From contig JBBMOL010000280.1 in assembly GCA_037954665.1 (NCBI GenBank), positions 372,001 to 436,000 of the forward strand: 64,000 nt of DNA. Direction: 5' to 3'. The translations under genes were made by a program, and so were the position numbers. This DNA comes from Laguncularia racemosa. Its lineage: Eukaryota; Streptophyta; Magnoliopsida; Myrtales; Combretaceae. Under the pieces are notes generated by a model. It was given only the letters and a program-made list of their open reading frames with translations, ran no database searches and was not told where the DNA came from. How positions within the stretch are numbered: the first letter of the stretch is position 1; each line of letters starts with the position of its first letter. Positions 36,259 to 45,953 of this stretch are shown piece by piece.

Positions 36259-37862
36259 TCAGGAAAAAGAACGGAAAAGTACGCGTATGCGTAGACTTTC
36301 GGGACTTAAACCAAGCCACGCCAAAGGATAACTTCCCCCTACCTCATATTGATGTTCTAGTAGACAACACTGCGGGAAACCATCTCTTCTCATTCATGGA
36401 CGGTTTCTCAGGATATAATCAAATAAAAATGGCTAAGGAGGATAAAACCAAAACGACCTTCATCACAACGTGGGGGACTTTCTGTTACAAAGTCATGCCC
36501 TTCGGTTTAAAAAACGCCGGGGCAACGTATCAGAGAGCCATGATCGCTATACTTCACGATATGATGCATCGAGAGGTTGAAGTATATGTCGACGACATGA
36601 TAGCCAAATCCAAAGAAGGAGAAAGCCATATAGATATCCTGAGGAAATTGTTTAAACGACTGAGAAAATTCCAACTCAAGTTAAACCCAGAAAAATGTAC
36701 TTTCGGGGTTACGACGGGGAAATTGTTAGGGTTTGTCATAAGCCAGGAGGGCATTAAAATCGACCCTGACAAGGTAAAGTCAATATTAGAATTACCTTCC
36801 CCACGCTCCGTTAAAGAAGTAAAAAGCTTGCTGGGAAGATTAAATTACATAGCTCAATTTATCTCACAGCTCACCGACAAATGCCGGCCACTATTCCATC
36901 TGTTGAAGAAGAACGCCACAATAGAATGGGACGATGAATATGAAGAAGCATTCAGGGCAATCAAAGACTACCTTATAAAACCTCCAGTCTTGATAGTCCC
37001 GAAGCAAGGAAAACCCTTATTCCTATACCTCACTATACTCCCTGAATCCATGGGATGTGTGCTGGGGCAGAAAGATGAAGAGGGAAGAGAGCGTTCCATA
37101 TATTATCTGAGCAAGAAGTTCACAGATGGGAAACAAAGGTACTCAGAGGTGGAGAAGACGTGTTGTGCTCTAATTTGGGTCATGCATCGGCTAAGGCAAT
37201 ACACCCTTTACTACCATATCGAGCTGCTGATAAGACACGATCCCTTGAAATACTTGGCAGAGAAACCAGCCTTGATAGGGAGAATCTCTAAGTGGCAAAT
37301 GCTCCTATCCGAGTTCGACATCACATACATAAATCAGAACTCGATGAAAGGGCAAGCCTTAGCCAACCAATTGGCGGAACACCCTGTCGAGACAGGTTCC
37401 CAAGAACTACAGGCCCAATTTCCGGATGAGAATATATTGACAGTAGAAAATAGGCTGGTAGAAGACTTTGGGATAGAGCAGAACCCGAAATGGAAACTGT
37501 TTTTCGATGGAGCTGCCAATGTATTCGGTTGTGGGGTTGGGGCAGTATTGATATCCCCGAACGGCACTCAATTCCCTGCAGCGACAAGACTTACATTTCC
37601 ATACACCAATAATATCGCGGAATATGAAGCATGCATTCTTGGCCTCAAAATGGCCTACCAAATGGGAATCCGCGAATTAGAGGTATATGGGGATTTATCG
37701 CTCATCATACTACAAACAAGAGGGGAATACAAGACTAAAGACCCCAAACCGGTACCATATCATCAACACTTGACAGAGCTGATTGAAGAATTCAAGGCAA
37801 TCACTTTCACATACATCCCGAGAACTCAGAATTAGTTCGCAGACGCATTAGCCACGCTAGCA
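36259..37862 (+). pseudogene. Tat/Ogre RT, RNase H and archaeal-type RNase H
   Basis: Open from about 36237 to a TAG at 37833-37835, then the same frame reads on. Reverse transcriptase: VRKKNGKVRVCVDFRDLNQ, SFMDGFSGYNQI, MPFGLKNAGATYQR and the catalytic YVDD (residues 117-120 from 36237). The first RNase H (PLFLYLTILPESMGCVLGQ) lacks the usual first catalytic aspartate. The second, archaeal-type RNase H starts near residue 418 with WKLFFDGAANVFGCGVGAVL, then NNIAEYEACILGLKMA and VYGDLSLI, and FADALATLAS after the stop; its D-E-D-D residues are present. This dual arrangement is specific to the Tat lineage. The TAG fits a CAG codon. Confidence 0.9.
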
Positions 37863-39200
37863 TCTATGATCCAGATAACAGGGGGAGCCGAAGTTCAACC
37901 GATGAAAATAGACATCGAAAGTCGGCCCGCCTATTGTTTAACAATGGAAAAGATACAAGATGACAAACCCTGGTATCACGATATCAAGACCTTTCTCCAA
38001 GAAGGTAAATACCCCGAAATGGCTAGCAAGAATGACCAAAGAACACTCAGAAGGTTAGCAAGCCATTTCCTATTAAGTGGGTCCATACTTTACAAGAGAT
38101 CATCTGATACCACCCTGTTAAGATGTGTGAACAAAGATGAAGCATGCGAACTGATGAAAGAAGTACATGAAGGAGTATGTGGACCTCATATGAATGGCTA
38201 CATGTTGGCCCGAAAAATCCTGAGGTTAGGATATTATTGGTTGACCATGGAATCGGATTGCATAAAATATGTTAAGCACTGTCATTTGTGCCAAGTCTAC
38301 GCAAATCGAATAAATGCTCCGCCCAACGAGCTACATTTGTTATCAGCACCATGGCCATTCTCCATGTGGGGAATCGACATAATAGGCCCTATCACTCCGA
38401 CAGCATCTAACAGCCACAGATTCATACTAGTAGCGATCGATTACTTCACCAAATGGGTAGAAGCTTCACCAATGTCACAAAAGGGGTAATAGTCCGCTTC
38501 TTGAAAAGGGACATAATAGCCCGATACGGAGTTCCTAAGTCCATCATCACCGACAACGGTACCAATCTCAACAACAAATCGATGACAGGTTTATGTCAAC
38601 AATTCCACATAAACCACAGAAATTCAACTCCCTACCGACCTCAAATGAACAGGGCAGTAGAAGCAGCTAATAAAAATATCAAAAAGATCATCGAGAAAAT
38701 GACAACAACTTACAAAGATTGGCACGAAATGCTACCGTTTGCTCTCATGGCTTATAGGACTTCAATAAGAACATCTACGGGAGCTACCCCTTACTCATTG
38801 GTATATGGTACTGAAGCAATGCTACCAGTTGAAGTTGAAATACCATCATTCAGAATCCTGTCGGAAACTCAGCTAACTGAATCAGATTGGGTAAGGAAAA
38901 GGCTTAATCAGTTGAATCTGATTGATGAAAGAAGGCTTACCGCACTATGTCATGGCCAGTGTTACCAACAAAGAATGGCCCAAGCATTTGAGACCTCGAT
39001 ACTTCAAAGAGGGGGATCTAGTGTTAAGGAAGGTTCTCTCGAATGCCCAAGACTCCAGAGGGAAATTTTCCCCAAACTACGAAGGCCCTTATGTAATGAA
39101 AAAGGTTTTATCAGGAGGGGCTCTAATATTAACTCAAATGGATGGTCCAGAATTGAGAGACCCCATTAACACAGATGCTGTAAAGATGTACTATCCTTAG
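37863..39200 (+). pseudogene. Tat/Ogre integrase
   Basis: Zinc finger HEGVCGPHMNG ... CHLCQVYANR, then the catalytic core with D in WGIDIIGPI, D in ITDNGTNLNNK and E in RAVEAANKN. The core is interrupted by a frameshift near 38465-38475 (after DYFTKWVEA). A second frameshift lies near 38980-38990, after which the C-terminal domain reads RPRYFKEGDLVLRKVLS, GKFSPNYEGPYVMKKVLSGGALIL and DAVKMYYP, ending in TAG at 39200. The GPY/F-like motif is NYEGPYVMKK. There is no chromodomain, as expected for Tat elements. Confidence 0.9.
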
Positions 39201-39684
39201 GCAAGGAAATTGAAATTTTGCCAATGTTTATGAAAGCCAATGTTCGATATAAGTTTCGTTGAGTCGAGTTTTTACTTTTTACAAGCAAAGTTAATATTCT
39301 TGAATGATCAACAATCAATTCTCATCACAACAAGTATTCCTAAACACATTACCCACCATATCACCAATGAAAGATAAATGCTGAAATGATAATGAATCTT
39401 AATATAGTTTGTGATATAATCCTATCTATTTTTGAACATTAGAACTGAGCGCATCATTAGGATAACATTACTGTCAAAAGAGCCTTGCGCATAAAGAAAG
39501 GGAGCACATCAAAATTTTCAACCCCGTGTCAAGATAAGAAGAAATGAAGCAGAAGCAAACCAGCACGAAGGTTCGGTTGTTTGGTTGCTATCAACTGGCA
39601 AGCATATTAAAATAAATAACTATCATGAAAAGCATCACATCATATAGTTCAGTCCGTAGAAAACATATTCAGAAGCATAAGATG
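39201..39684 (+). other. start of the 3' untranslated region of the Tat/Ogre element
   Basis: Non-coding, AT-rich link from the integrase stop to the tandem repeats. No motif recognised. Confidence 0.6.
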
Positions 39685-40700
39685 AGTCAGCCCCTAGTTG
39701 GGCACTAGTCTAAACATTCAATTCCAGGTTAGTCAGCCCATAGGGGGCACTTTCCTAAAACCTTGTTCTCATGGTTAGCCCATAGAGGGCACTTTTTGAG
39801 ACAATTCAATTCCAGGTTAGTCAGCCCATAGGGGGCACTTTCCTAAAACTTTGTTCTCATGGTTAGCCCATAGGGGGCACTTTTTGAGACAATTCCATTC
39901 TAGGTTAGTCAGCCCATAGGGGGCACTTTCCTAAAAATTTATCTCATGGTTAGCCCATAGGGGGCACTTTTTAGGACAATTCCATTCTAGGTTAGTCAGC
40001 CCATAGGGGGCACTTTCCTAAAACCTTGTTCTCATTGTTAGCCCATAGGGGGCACTTTTTGAGACAATTCAATTCCAGGTTAGTCAGCCCATAGGGGGCA
40101 CTTTCCTAAAACTTTATTCTCATGGTTAGCCCATAGGGGGCACTTTTTGAGACAATTCAATTCCAGGTTAGTTAGCCCATAGGGGGCACTTTCCTAAAAC
40201 CTTGTTCTTATGGTCAGCCCATAAGGGGCACTTTTTGAGACAATTCAACTCCAAGTTAGTCAGCCCATAGGGGGCACTTTCCTAAAAATTTGTTCTTATG
40301 GTCAGCCCATCGGGGGCACTTTTTGAAACATTTCTATTATAGGTTAGTCAGCCCATAGGGGGCACTTTCCTAAAAAAAAAAAAAAAAAATTACCTCAAGG
40401 TTAGCCCATAAGGGGCACTTTTTAAGGCATTCAATTCAAGGTTAGTCAGCCCATGAGGGGCACTTTCCTAAACTCTCCCGATTAGTCAGCTCTTGGGGCA
40501 CTTTTCAGGAAATATTCTTCCAAACAGTTGCTAGTCTAACAAGACGCTTCTGTTGACGGGTAGCCAGCTCATAAGGGTGCTTCCTGAGTAAATTTTCTTT
40601 CCAAGGTTGCAAGTCTGATAAGACGCTTCCTATCATTATTTCTCATACATTCCTACACAATGCTTGAGATGTGTCATGTCGCCAATTAGTCAGCCCATAA
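39685..40700 (+). repeat. 88-bp dimeric tandem repeat in the Tat/Ogre 3' region
   Basis: Successive TTAG(T)CAGCCCATAGGGGGCAC starts lie at 39729, 39817, 39905, 39992, 40080, 40168, 40256, 40344 and 40442: a period of 88 bp, with one 98-bp step caused by a long A run near 40373-40389. Each unit is a dimer of two related ~44-bp halves, one ending CACTTTCCTAAAA and one ending CACTTTTTGAGAC, both centred on AGCCCATAGGGGGCAC. More degenerate half-units extend to about 40700. Tandem repeats just before the 3' LTR are known in Tat/Ogre elements and can seed satellites. Confidence 0.95.
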
Positions 40701-40819
40701 AGCACTTTTTGGGAAGGAACATTACTCTAAATTGTTAGGACCACGTTATCTATTCAAGAGGCCAAAAATGGCGTCTTTTCTTTTTTGTCTTTGTAGTTAA
40801 GTTTTTTAAACTTTACTAC

Positions 40820-40832
40820 AAAGAGGGGAAGC
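40820..40832 (+). promoter_or_regulatory. polypurine tract of the Tat/Ogre element
   Basis: AAAGAGGGGAAGC directly before the TG of the 3' LTR. Confidence 0.85.
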
Positions 40833-42885
40833 TGTAAACACCCCATTTTTGCCCTAGGAATCAATAATAATCACTAATAATCAATTTTCAATTTTTTCCA
40901 TTTTTTTTCAATTTTTCCCTAATTTAGCATAAATAATAAAAATATCCAAAAAAATAAAAATAAATAGGAAAACACATCAATTTTGAAAAATGATTTCAGA
41001 AATGGCAATAATAAATAATGAATAATTTTTACAAATTTTTGAAATTTCAAAAAAATACAAAAAAATGGAAAAATCGCATTGCATATATGCAATTTGCGAT
41101 ATAAAGAAAATCGGGAAAATGGGCCAGCTCAGCTGGCTCGTGCGTGCGTATAGGGAACGTGTGAAGGCTGGAGGTTGCGAGTTTGAATCCCCCCGCGTGC
41201 GCTCGGCAAAAATTTTTCTTTCTTTTCCCTGGATCTGCTATGTGGCAGCGCGTGATTGGCCGAAGGAAATCACGCGTGTTGCGCGTGATCGTCTTCCTCA
41301 CCTAGACAAACGCGAGAAGAAGCCGAAGCAAGTCCAACGAAGGTGGAATCGATCATTTGTTTTTTCAAATCTTCTAGATTACTATCAAGATAAAGCCAAA
41401 TCCATAAGATAAATCAAAGAAAAAAAAGAGATCAACATCAAATCGCCGGGATAAAATCAAATCTAAAAACGGAAGAAATTCGGATTTATCCAAATCGGCC
41501 GATTTGAGCTTATCCAAGAGGGTTTCCGGACGCCTATAAATAGAGGAGGAGGGGAGGAAGCCAATACACGAATCACAATTGAGAGAAAGTGAGGAAAGAG
41601 TGCAAATCGGAGAGCATCGGAGAAGAGCCCAAAACCACGAGCACCGACCGGAGTTGAACCACCACCAGGAGGCGATCTGGGAGTGAACCACCACCACCAT
41701 TGGATTCAGCACCCTCGAGAAGCTAGGATTCGACACCTCACCCGCTGCAAAAGGCCGCCGGAACGCCGTGAACGAGCACCCTCCGCCGCCGCATCCGACC
41801 GATCCGACCCGACCCGATTCAACCCGACCGACTCAACCCGTGCACCGACCCGGATCCAGGTAAGTCGGATTTTTTTATTATTTTAATTAATTAATTTATT
41901 TTGTTTGTTTATTTATTTCGAATTAATTAATTAATTAATTAATTATTTGTTATTTTGTTATTTATTTATTTATTGGTTTATGTTTTATTTTTAATAAATA
42001 GAAAAATGTAGAAATTAGATTTTTCTAGAATTTAATAATGTAGAAAAATAATAAAAATGAAAAAAAATGAAAAAGAAAAAAAATAAAATAATAAAATGTG
42101 GAAAAATAAAAAAATATTAGGAAAATAATAATAAAACTTTATATTTCAAAATAGGATAGATATTAACTTAGGATAAAATTTTAAAAAATAAAAAATAAAA
42201 AATAATAATAATAATAATAATAAAAATCACAAAATCAAAATGAGTTTTGGCACTTAGAAAAATCATTTTCTTCAAATAAATCAAAAATTGATGTTTTCCC
42301 TAAAAATCATTTTCAAAAATCAGATTAAAGCTTAGACTTAGATTTTTTAGAAAAAATCCCAAAAATGTTAAAAATATAAAGAAAAAGAGATTTCAAAAAC
42401 TAACATTCACAAACAAACTTAAAGTTTTTCAGAAAAGCGAACTACGGCTTGTTTGATCCTGACTAGCAGGTACGTAGGCACCCATTCGGGTCAACCCATA
42501 AAATGAAATAAAAAAAAATCATTTTCTTGAAATAACATAATAAAAAGTAACAGAAACACAATGAAGCACACTTCTAAATAAGATCAATTTCAGGAGATTA
42601 GGTGGTAACCGTAAGGTTTTAATAGGTTAGCCTCTGCATTTAGAAACTCTGGTTTTCCCTTTTCCTCTTTTCAAAAACGAGAAGAGGAAATAACGACGAC
42701 TAGTGGTCCAAATTAAGACTAATCCGCTCCTTTAGTCTTAATTCAATATTTCCCAACAACAGTTGGGTGGCGACTCCAAAAAAATCAAACGAAATTCCTA
42801 ACTCAAGTCGAGGATCTACATTAGATGAGCATAGGGTCTAGTCTAGATCGGATTAGGAATGGGAATTCAAAAATTAGACTCGACA
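40833..42885 (+). repeat. 3' LTR of the Tat/Ogre-type element
   Basis: 2053 bp, collinear with the 5' LTR, ending CTCGACA followed by the target duplication TCTTC. It has TATA CTATAAATAG at 41534-41543. Differences from the 5' LTR are scattered, many of them transitions; a short T-rich insertion lies near 40895-40915. Confidence 0.95.
41121..41205 (+). other. tRNA-like module in the 3' LTR
   Basis: GGGCCAGCTCAGCTGGCTCG followed by GCGAGTTTGAATCC at 41177-41190. The B box carries a C-to-T change (TTCGAA to TTTGAA) relative to the 5' LTR, consistent with CpG decay. Confidence 0.55.
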
Positions 42886-43811
42886 TCTTCTTTTCAATAA
42901 AAGTAAGGAATTTTTTTTCTCGCACAACAAAAGCTTATTGTTTTTTAAAAACTCAGATGTGTTCGCTTGTTGTTCTGTTTCGTCTTCTTCTTCCTTTAGA
43001 TATATATCAGCTTCCTTGTTGAGAAACTCTCGGATGATAACGGTTGTGTTTCTTTTTGAAATTCAAAAAGATTTGTTCAACAAAAAATATCTACTGATGC
43101 TTCGGAGTCTCCTGGATTTTCAAAAGGTAATCTTCCGATAGATATAAGTATCGAAGAAAACATTTTTGCCTTGATCTCCTCCAGATAAAACTAATTTGAA
43201 GTAATATCTTTTAAAAATAAAAACCGTTTTTTACGTAATCTTGTTTTAAAGATCTGATTTTGACGTGATCTTCAAAAATAAAAAGTTCGTAATCTTCTTT
43301 TAACGTTATCTTCTAAAAGATAGAAATTGTTTTTGAAATGATCTTAAAAAATCTGACGTGATCCTTTTAAAAAAAAAACTTTGTATAAAAAAAATCCCCA
43401 TGATATAAAATCCAACTTAAGTGAAACACATCAAGTATATTACCCAAATATACTTGACACATGAAGCTGGGTCTTGATTCCTTTAAAAACATTTTTTACT
43501 AAACTTTAAAAAAACTTTGTGATAAAAAAAATTTCGTGACAGACATGAAGGTTCTGAAAAAGCTTTTGACAAAAAAACTGTCTTCTATCCTTTTTTCACA
43601 AAGGTTCTGAAAATGCTTCTGACAAAAAAACTATCTTCTATCCCTTTTTTCACAAAGGTTCTGAAAATGCTTTTGATCAATTAATAAGAAAAATATCGAT
43701 GTATTTCAAAATTTCTGAAACACCTTCTAACTAAACATAAACATTCAAAATATGTTAAACCTCTTTTTTTATCATCAAAACTAAATTAGAACCAAATTAG
43801 AGAACTTAACA
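42886..43811 (-). repeat. left (3') LTR of the copia element, inner part
   Basis: 926 bp matching 53291-54215 of the right LTR, starting TCTTCTTTTCAATAAAAG and ending GAGAACTTAACA. A further 20 bp of the same LTR (AACAAAAATATTAAGTCTTC, 28289-28308) lies on the other side of the inserted gypsy element. The outer ~400 bp present in the right LTR is absent to the left of 28289. Two short open frames here (42825-43141) are mirrored in the right LTR and are not genes. Confidence 0.9.
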
Positions 43812-43825
43812 TTCTCCCCCTTTTT
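43812..43825 (-). promoter_or_regulatory. polypurine tract of the copia element
   Basis: The minus strand reads AAAAAGGGGGAGAA directly against the start of the 3' LTR. Confidence 0.85.
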
Positions 43826-44092
43826 GATGATAACAAAACATTTTTAAATAAAATGAACGGATATAATCACGCAAAAATCTCAAGCAAGCAACAACATATA
43901 TATCAGGCAACCATATCAAGCAAGCAATTATGTGCTTCCTACTACTCTATGCTTTCTTTTTATATTTTATCCCCCTTTTTGTTAATCATCAAAAAAAAAT
44001 TAACTCCCCCTAAATTGATGCATAAAAGGTCTTTGAATCATGAGTCTTAAAAAAAATAAGTCTGTAAGAAGCAAGATCGGTGAAGAGAAAAA

Positions 44093-45704
44093 CTAAGATT
44101 TTCGGGATCGAGTGACCCATGAAGTTGAAGTTGTGGTGGAGAGTTTGGAAAAACGTTTGTCAAATGAAGTTTCTAGATCAATGACATGGGCTTCCTTATG
44201 AACATAGTCTGGAAAATATTTTGACAGGAACAACTTGATCTCCGCATGAAGGCTGGTGACGACTTGTGATGTTTTATCAGTCTTTGAATCTAAAAGTTTG
44301 AACGATGTCGTGACTGATTCTCCAATCTTTTTTACTTGAGAAACAAAGTTATCAAAAGCATAGACGTTGTTGGAAAAATCCTTTTTGGTTGTTGCATTAA
44401 ATTCATCATACAAGAGTTTGTAATGATGAAATTCAGTGAGTATCTTCTCTGAATTTTTCTTGATGATCAAAATTGCTTCTGATTGTTCTTTAACTTTCAA
44501 TTCCAAAGTTTCTAAAACCTTAACATCAGACGTTTGAGAAACTGAAAATTCTTCTTTGATAGTTTCTTTCACAACTGCTGAAAGCTCGTCTTTCATAAGA
44601 GATTTCATTTGTTCCAAATTAACATTGAGCGTAACTTCTTTTGTTCCGCTTATTCCAACTTGAGAATCACTAGGTTGTGGTCGAACATTCGAAAGTTCTT
44701 TTGTTGGCTCTGTTCTTGGTTCTGAACCATAATCTGGAGTTCCTTCTTGAATAAGTAATGAAGAGGTTCCAAATGGAACAGTTCATTTCTTATGTCGTTC
44801 ATGTATGTAATGAGAACCATCATTTGCATACTACAAACAATCTTTAACATAAATTGACATATGATGAAGCACTTCTTTCCCAATTTGTTTCAATTTGATA
44901 GGTTATGTGGAACTAGAGGGCAAAACAATCCTCTTGAACTCAAAGATTTTCATCAAAACACTTCCAAAAATAAGACTTTCCCTATTCCTCCAAATTTTAT
45001 CAATTATCCGTGATGCCATGTCCACATTTTTCTTATAGATCATGGCATAGATAATCTGTGCATGATCTATTGACATAGAAGTTGTGCTCCCTTTCCATGG
45101 ACAGATACATTCAATGATAATCTTATGTAGAATTCGTGGAAACAACTCGAAATCAATTATCACTGCCTCCTTGCCATAATCCGATTTCTTGTTTACATAC
45201 CTTTGAGGATAGAACATTTCCTTCTAATAGATTTAAATTCCCATAGAACTCTTTTATACACTCTCCATAAACAAGAACTTGAATAGAACATAGATTCATA
45301 CAGCCAATATGTTCTAACAACTCATTCCAGTAAAAACCATTATTTGTAAAGAAACTAAAGTCTACAAAACAACAGGAACAAACCTCTTTTTTTCTTTTGC
45401 CATAAGACTTTCCTACTAAATTTTGAGAGCTTTGTAAACTTTTCTTTTTGGTGTCTTTCTTTGTCGTCTTCCTTGAAGAAGTAGTTCCTTGAAAAACCTT
45501 TTCTTTTCCTTTCATAGAAAGACGTTTCCTTTTTGAAGAGTTTTTTGAAACAGTGAAGGATTTAGAACTGGATGTCGCTTCCTTTTCGAAGAGGTTTTCT
45601 TTCATTGTAGGTTCAGAAGATCCATCATGGATGATTAAAGGTTTACTTGAGGGTTTTGTTTTGAAACTTCTTTGTTTGATTCGTTCAGAGGTTTGGGGGG
45701 CCAT
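44093..45704 (-). pseudogene. SIRE-type envelope-like region (broken)
   Basis: Lies after pol, where SIRE/Maximus elements carry an additional ORF described as envelope-like. The likely start is ATG 45704 (MAPQTSERIKQ), followed by a Ser/Lys-rich N-terminus, then NGFYWNELLEHIGCMNLCSIQV and IKEFYGNLNLLEGNVLSSKV. In another frame comes LFPRILHKIIIECICPWKGS and IIYAMIYKKNVDMASRIIDKIW. These two parts together resemble the 'putative plant transposon protein' domain. The 3' part (44093-44617) is a charged coiled-coil-like segment. Frame changes near 45160-45215 and at about 44620-44900 break it. I see no convincing signal peptide or fusion motif; an envelope function is a literature label, not shown here. 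Confidence 0.65.
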
Positions 45705-45953
45705 GGTAAACACAAAAGAGAGAGAGAAAGAGATGAATAGTTGTGACCGAAAAATAGGGTAAAAAGAAGTAAAACAAAGATTACAGTACTGTCCCCTTTT
45801 AAAAAAAAAACAGAAAAGAAATGAAAATAAAAAGGTTTAAAAAGTTTTAAAAAGGATTGCAAATTCCTAATTCATTCCTTATAAATTCAAATTTTATCTT
45901 TTCAAGGGGTTTTGTAAAAATTTCTGCAACTTGATTTTCAGTTGGAACAAATT

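Larger units (their letters stand above)
28309..42885 (+). mobile_element. Tat/Ogre-type Ty3/gypsy retrotransposon, 14.6 kb
   Basis: Complete element on the plus strand. LTRs of about 2.05 kb begin TGTAAACACC and end CTCG(C/A)CA. The perfect target duplication TCTTC lies at 28304-28308 and 42886-42890. Order: LTR, tRNA-Arg primer site, leader, ORF1, gag, protease, candidate intron, reverse transcriptase, RNase H, second archaeal-type RNase H, integrase, tandem-repeat region, polypurine tract, LTR. ORF1 before gag and two RNase H domains define the Tat lineage. It is inserted in the left LTR of the copia element, 20 bp into the remaining LTR. Four in-frame TAG stops and at least three pol frameshifts make it non-autonomous, though LTR similarity suggests a fairly young insertion. 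Confidence 0.95.

Noticed and set aside
39685..40700. CRISPR-like regular repeats
   Set aside because: The units are contiguous 88-bp tandem copies with no unique spacers, and they sit inside a plant retrotransposon.
42825..43141. Short frames repeated at 53344-53547
   Set aside because: They belong to the two copia LTRs (the first also spans the gypsy/copia junction) and have no coding evidence.
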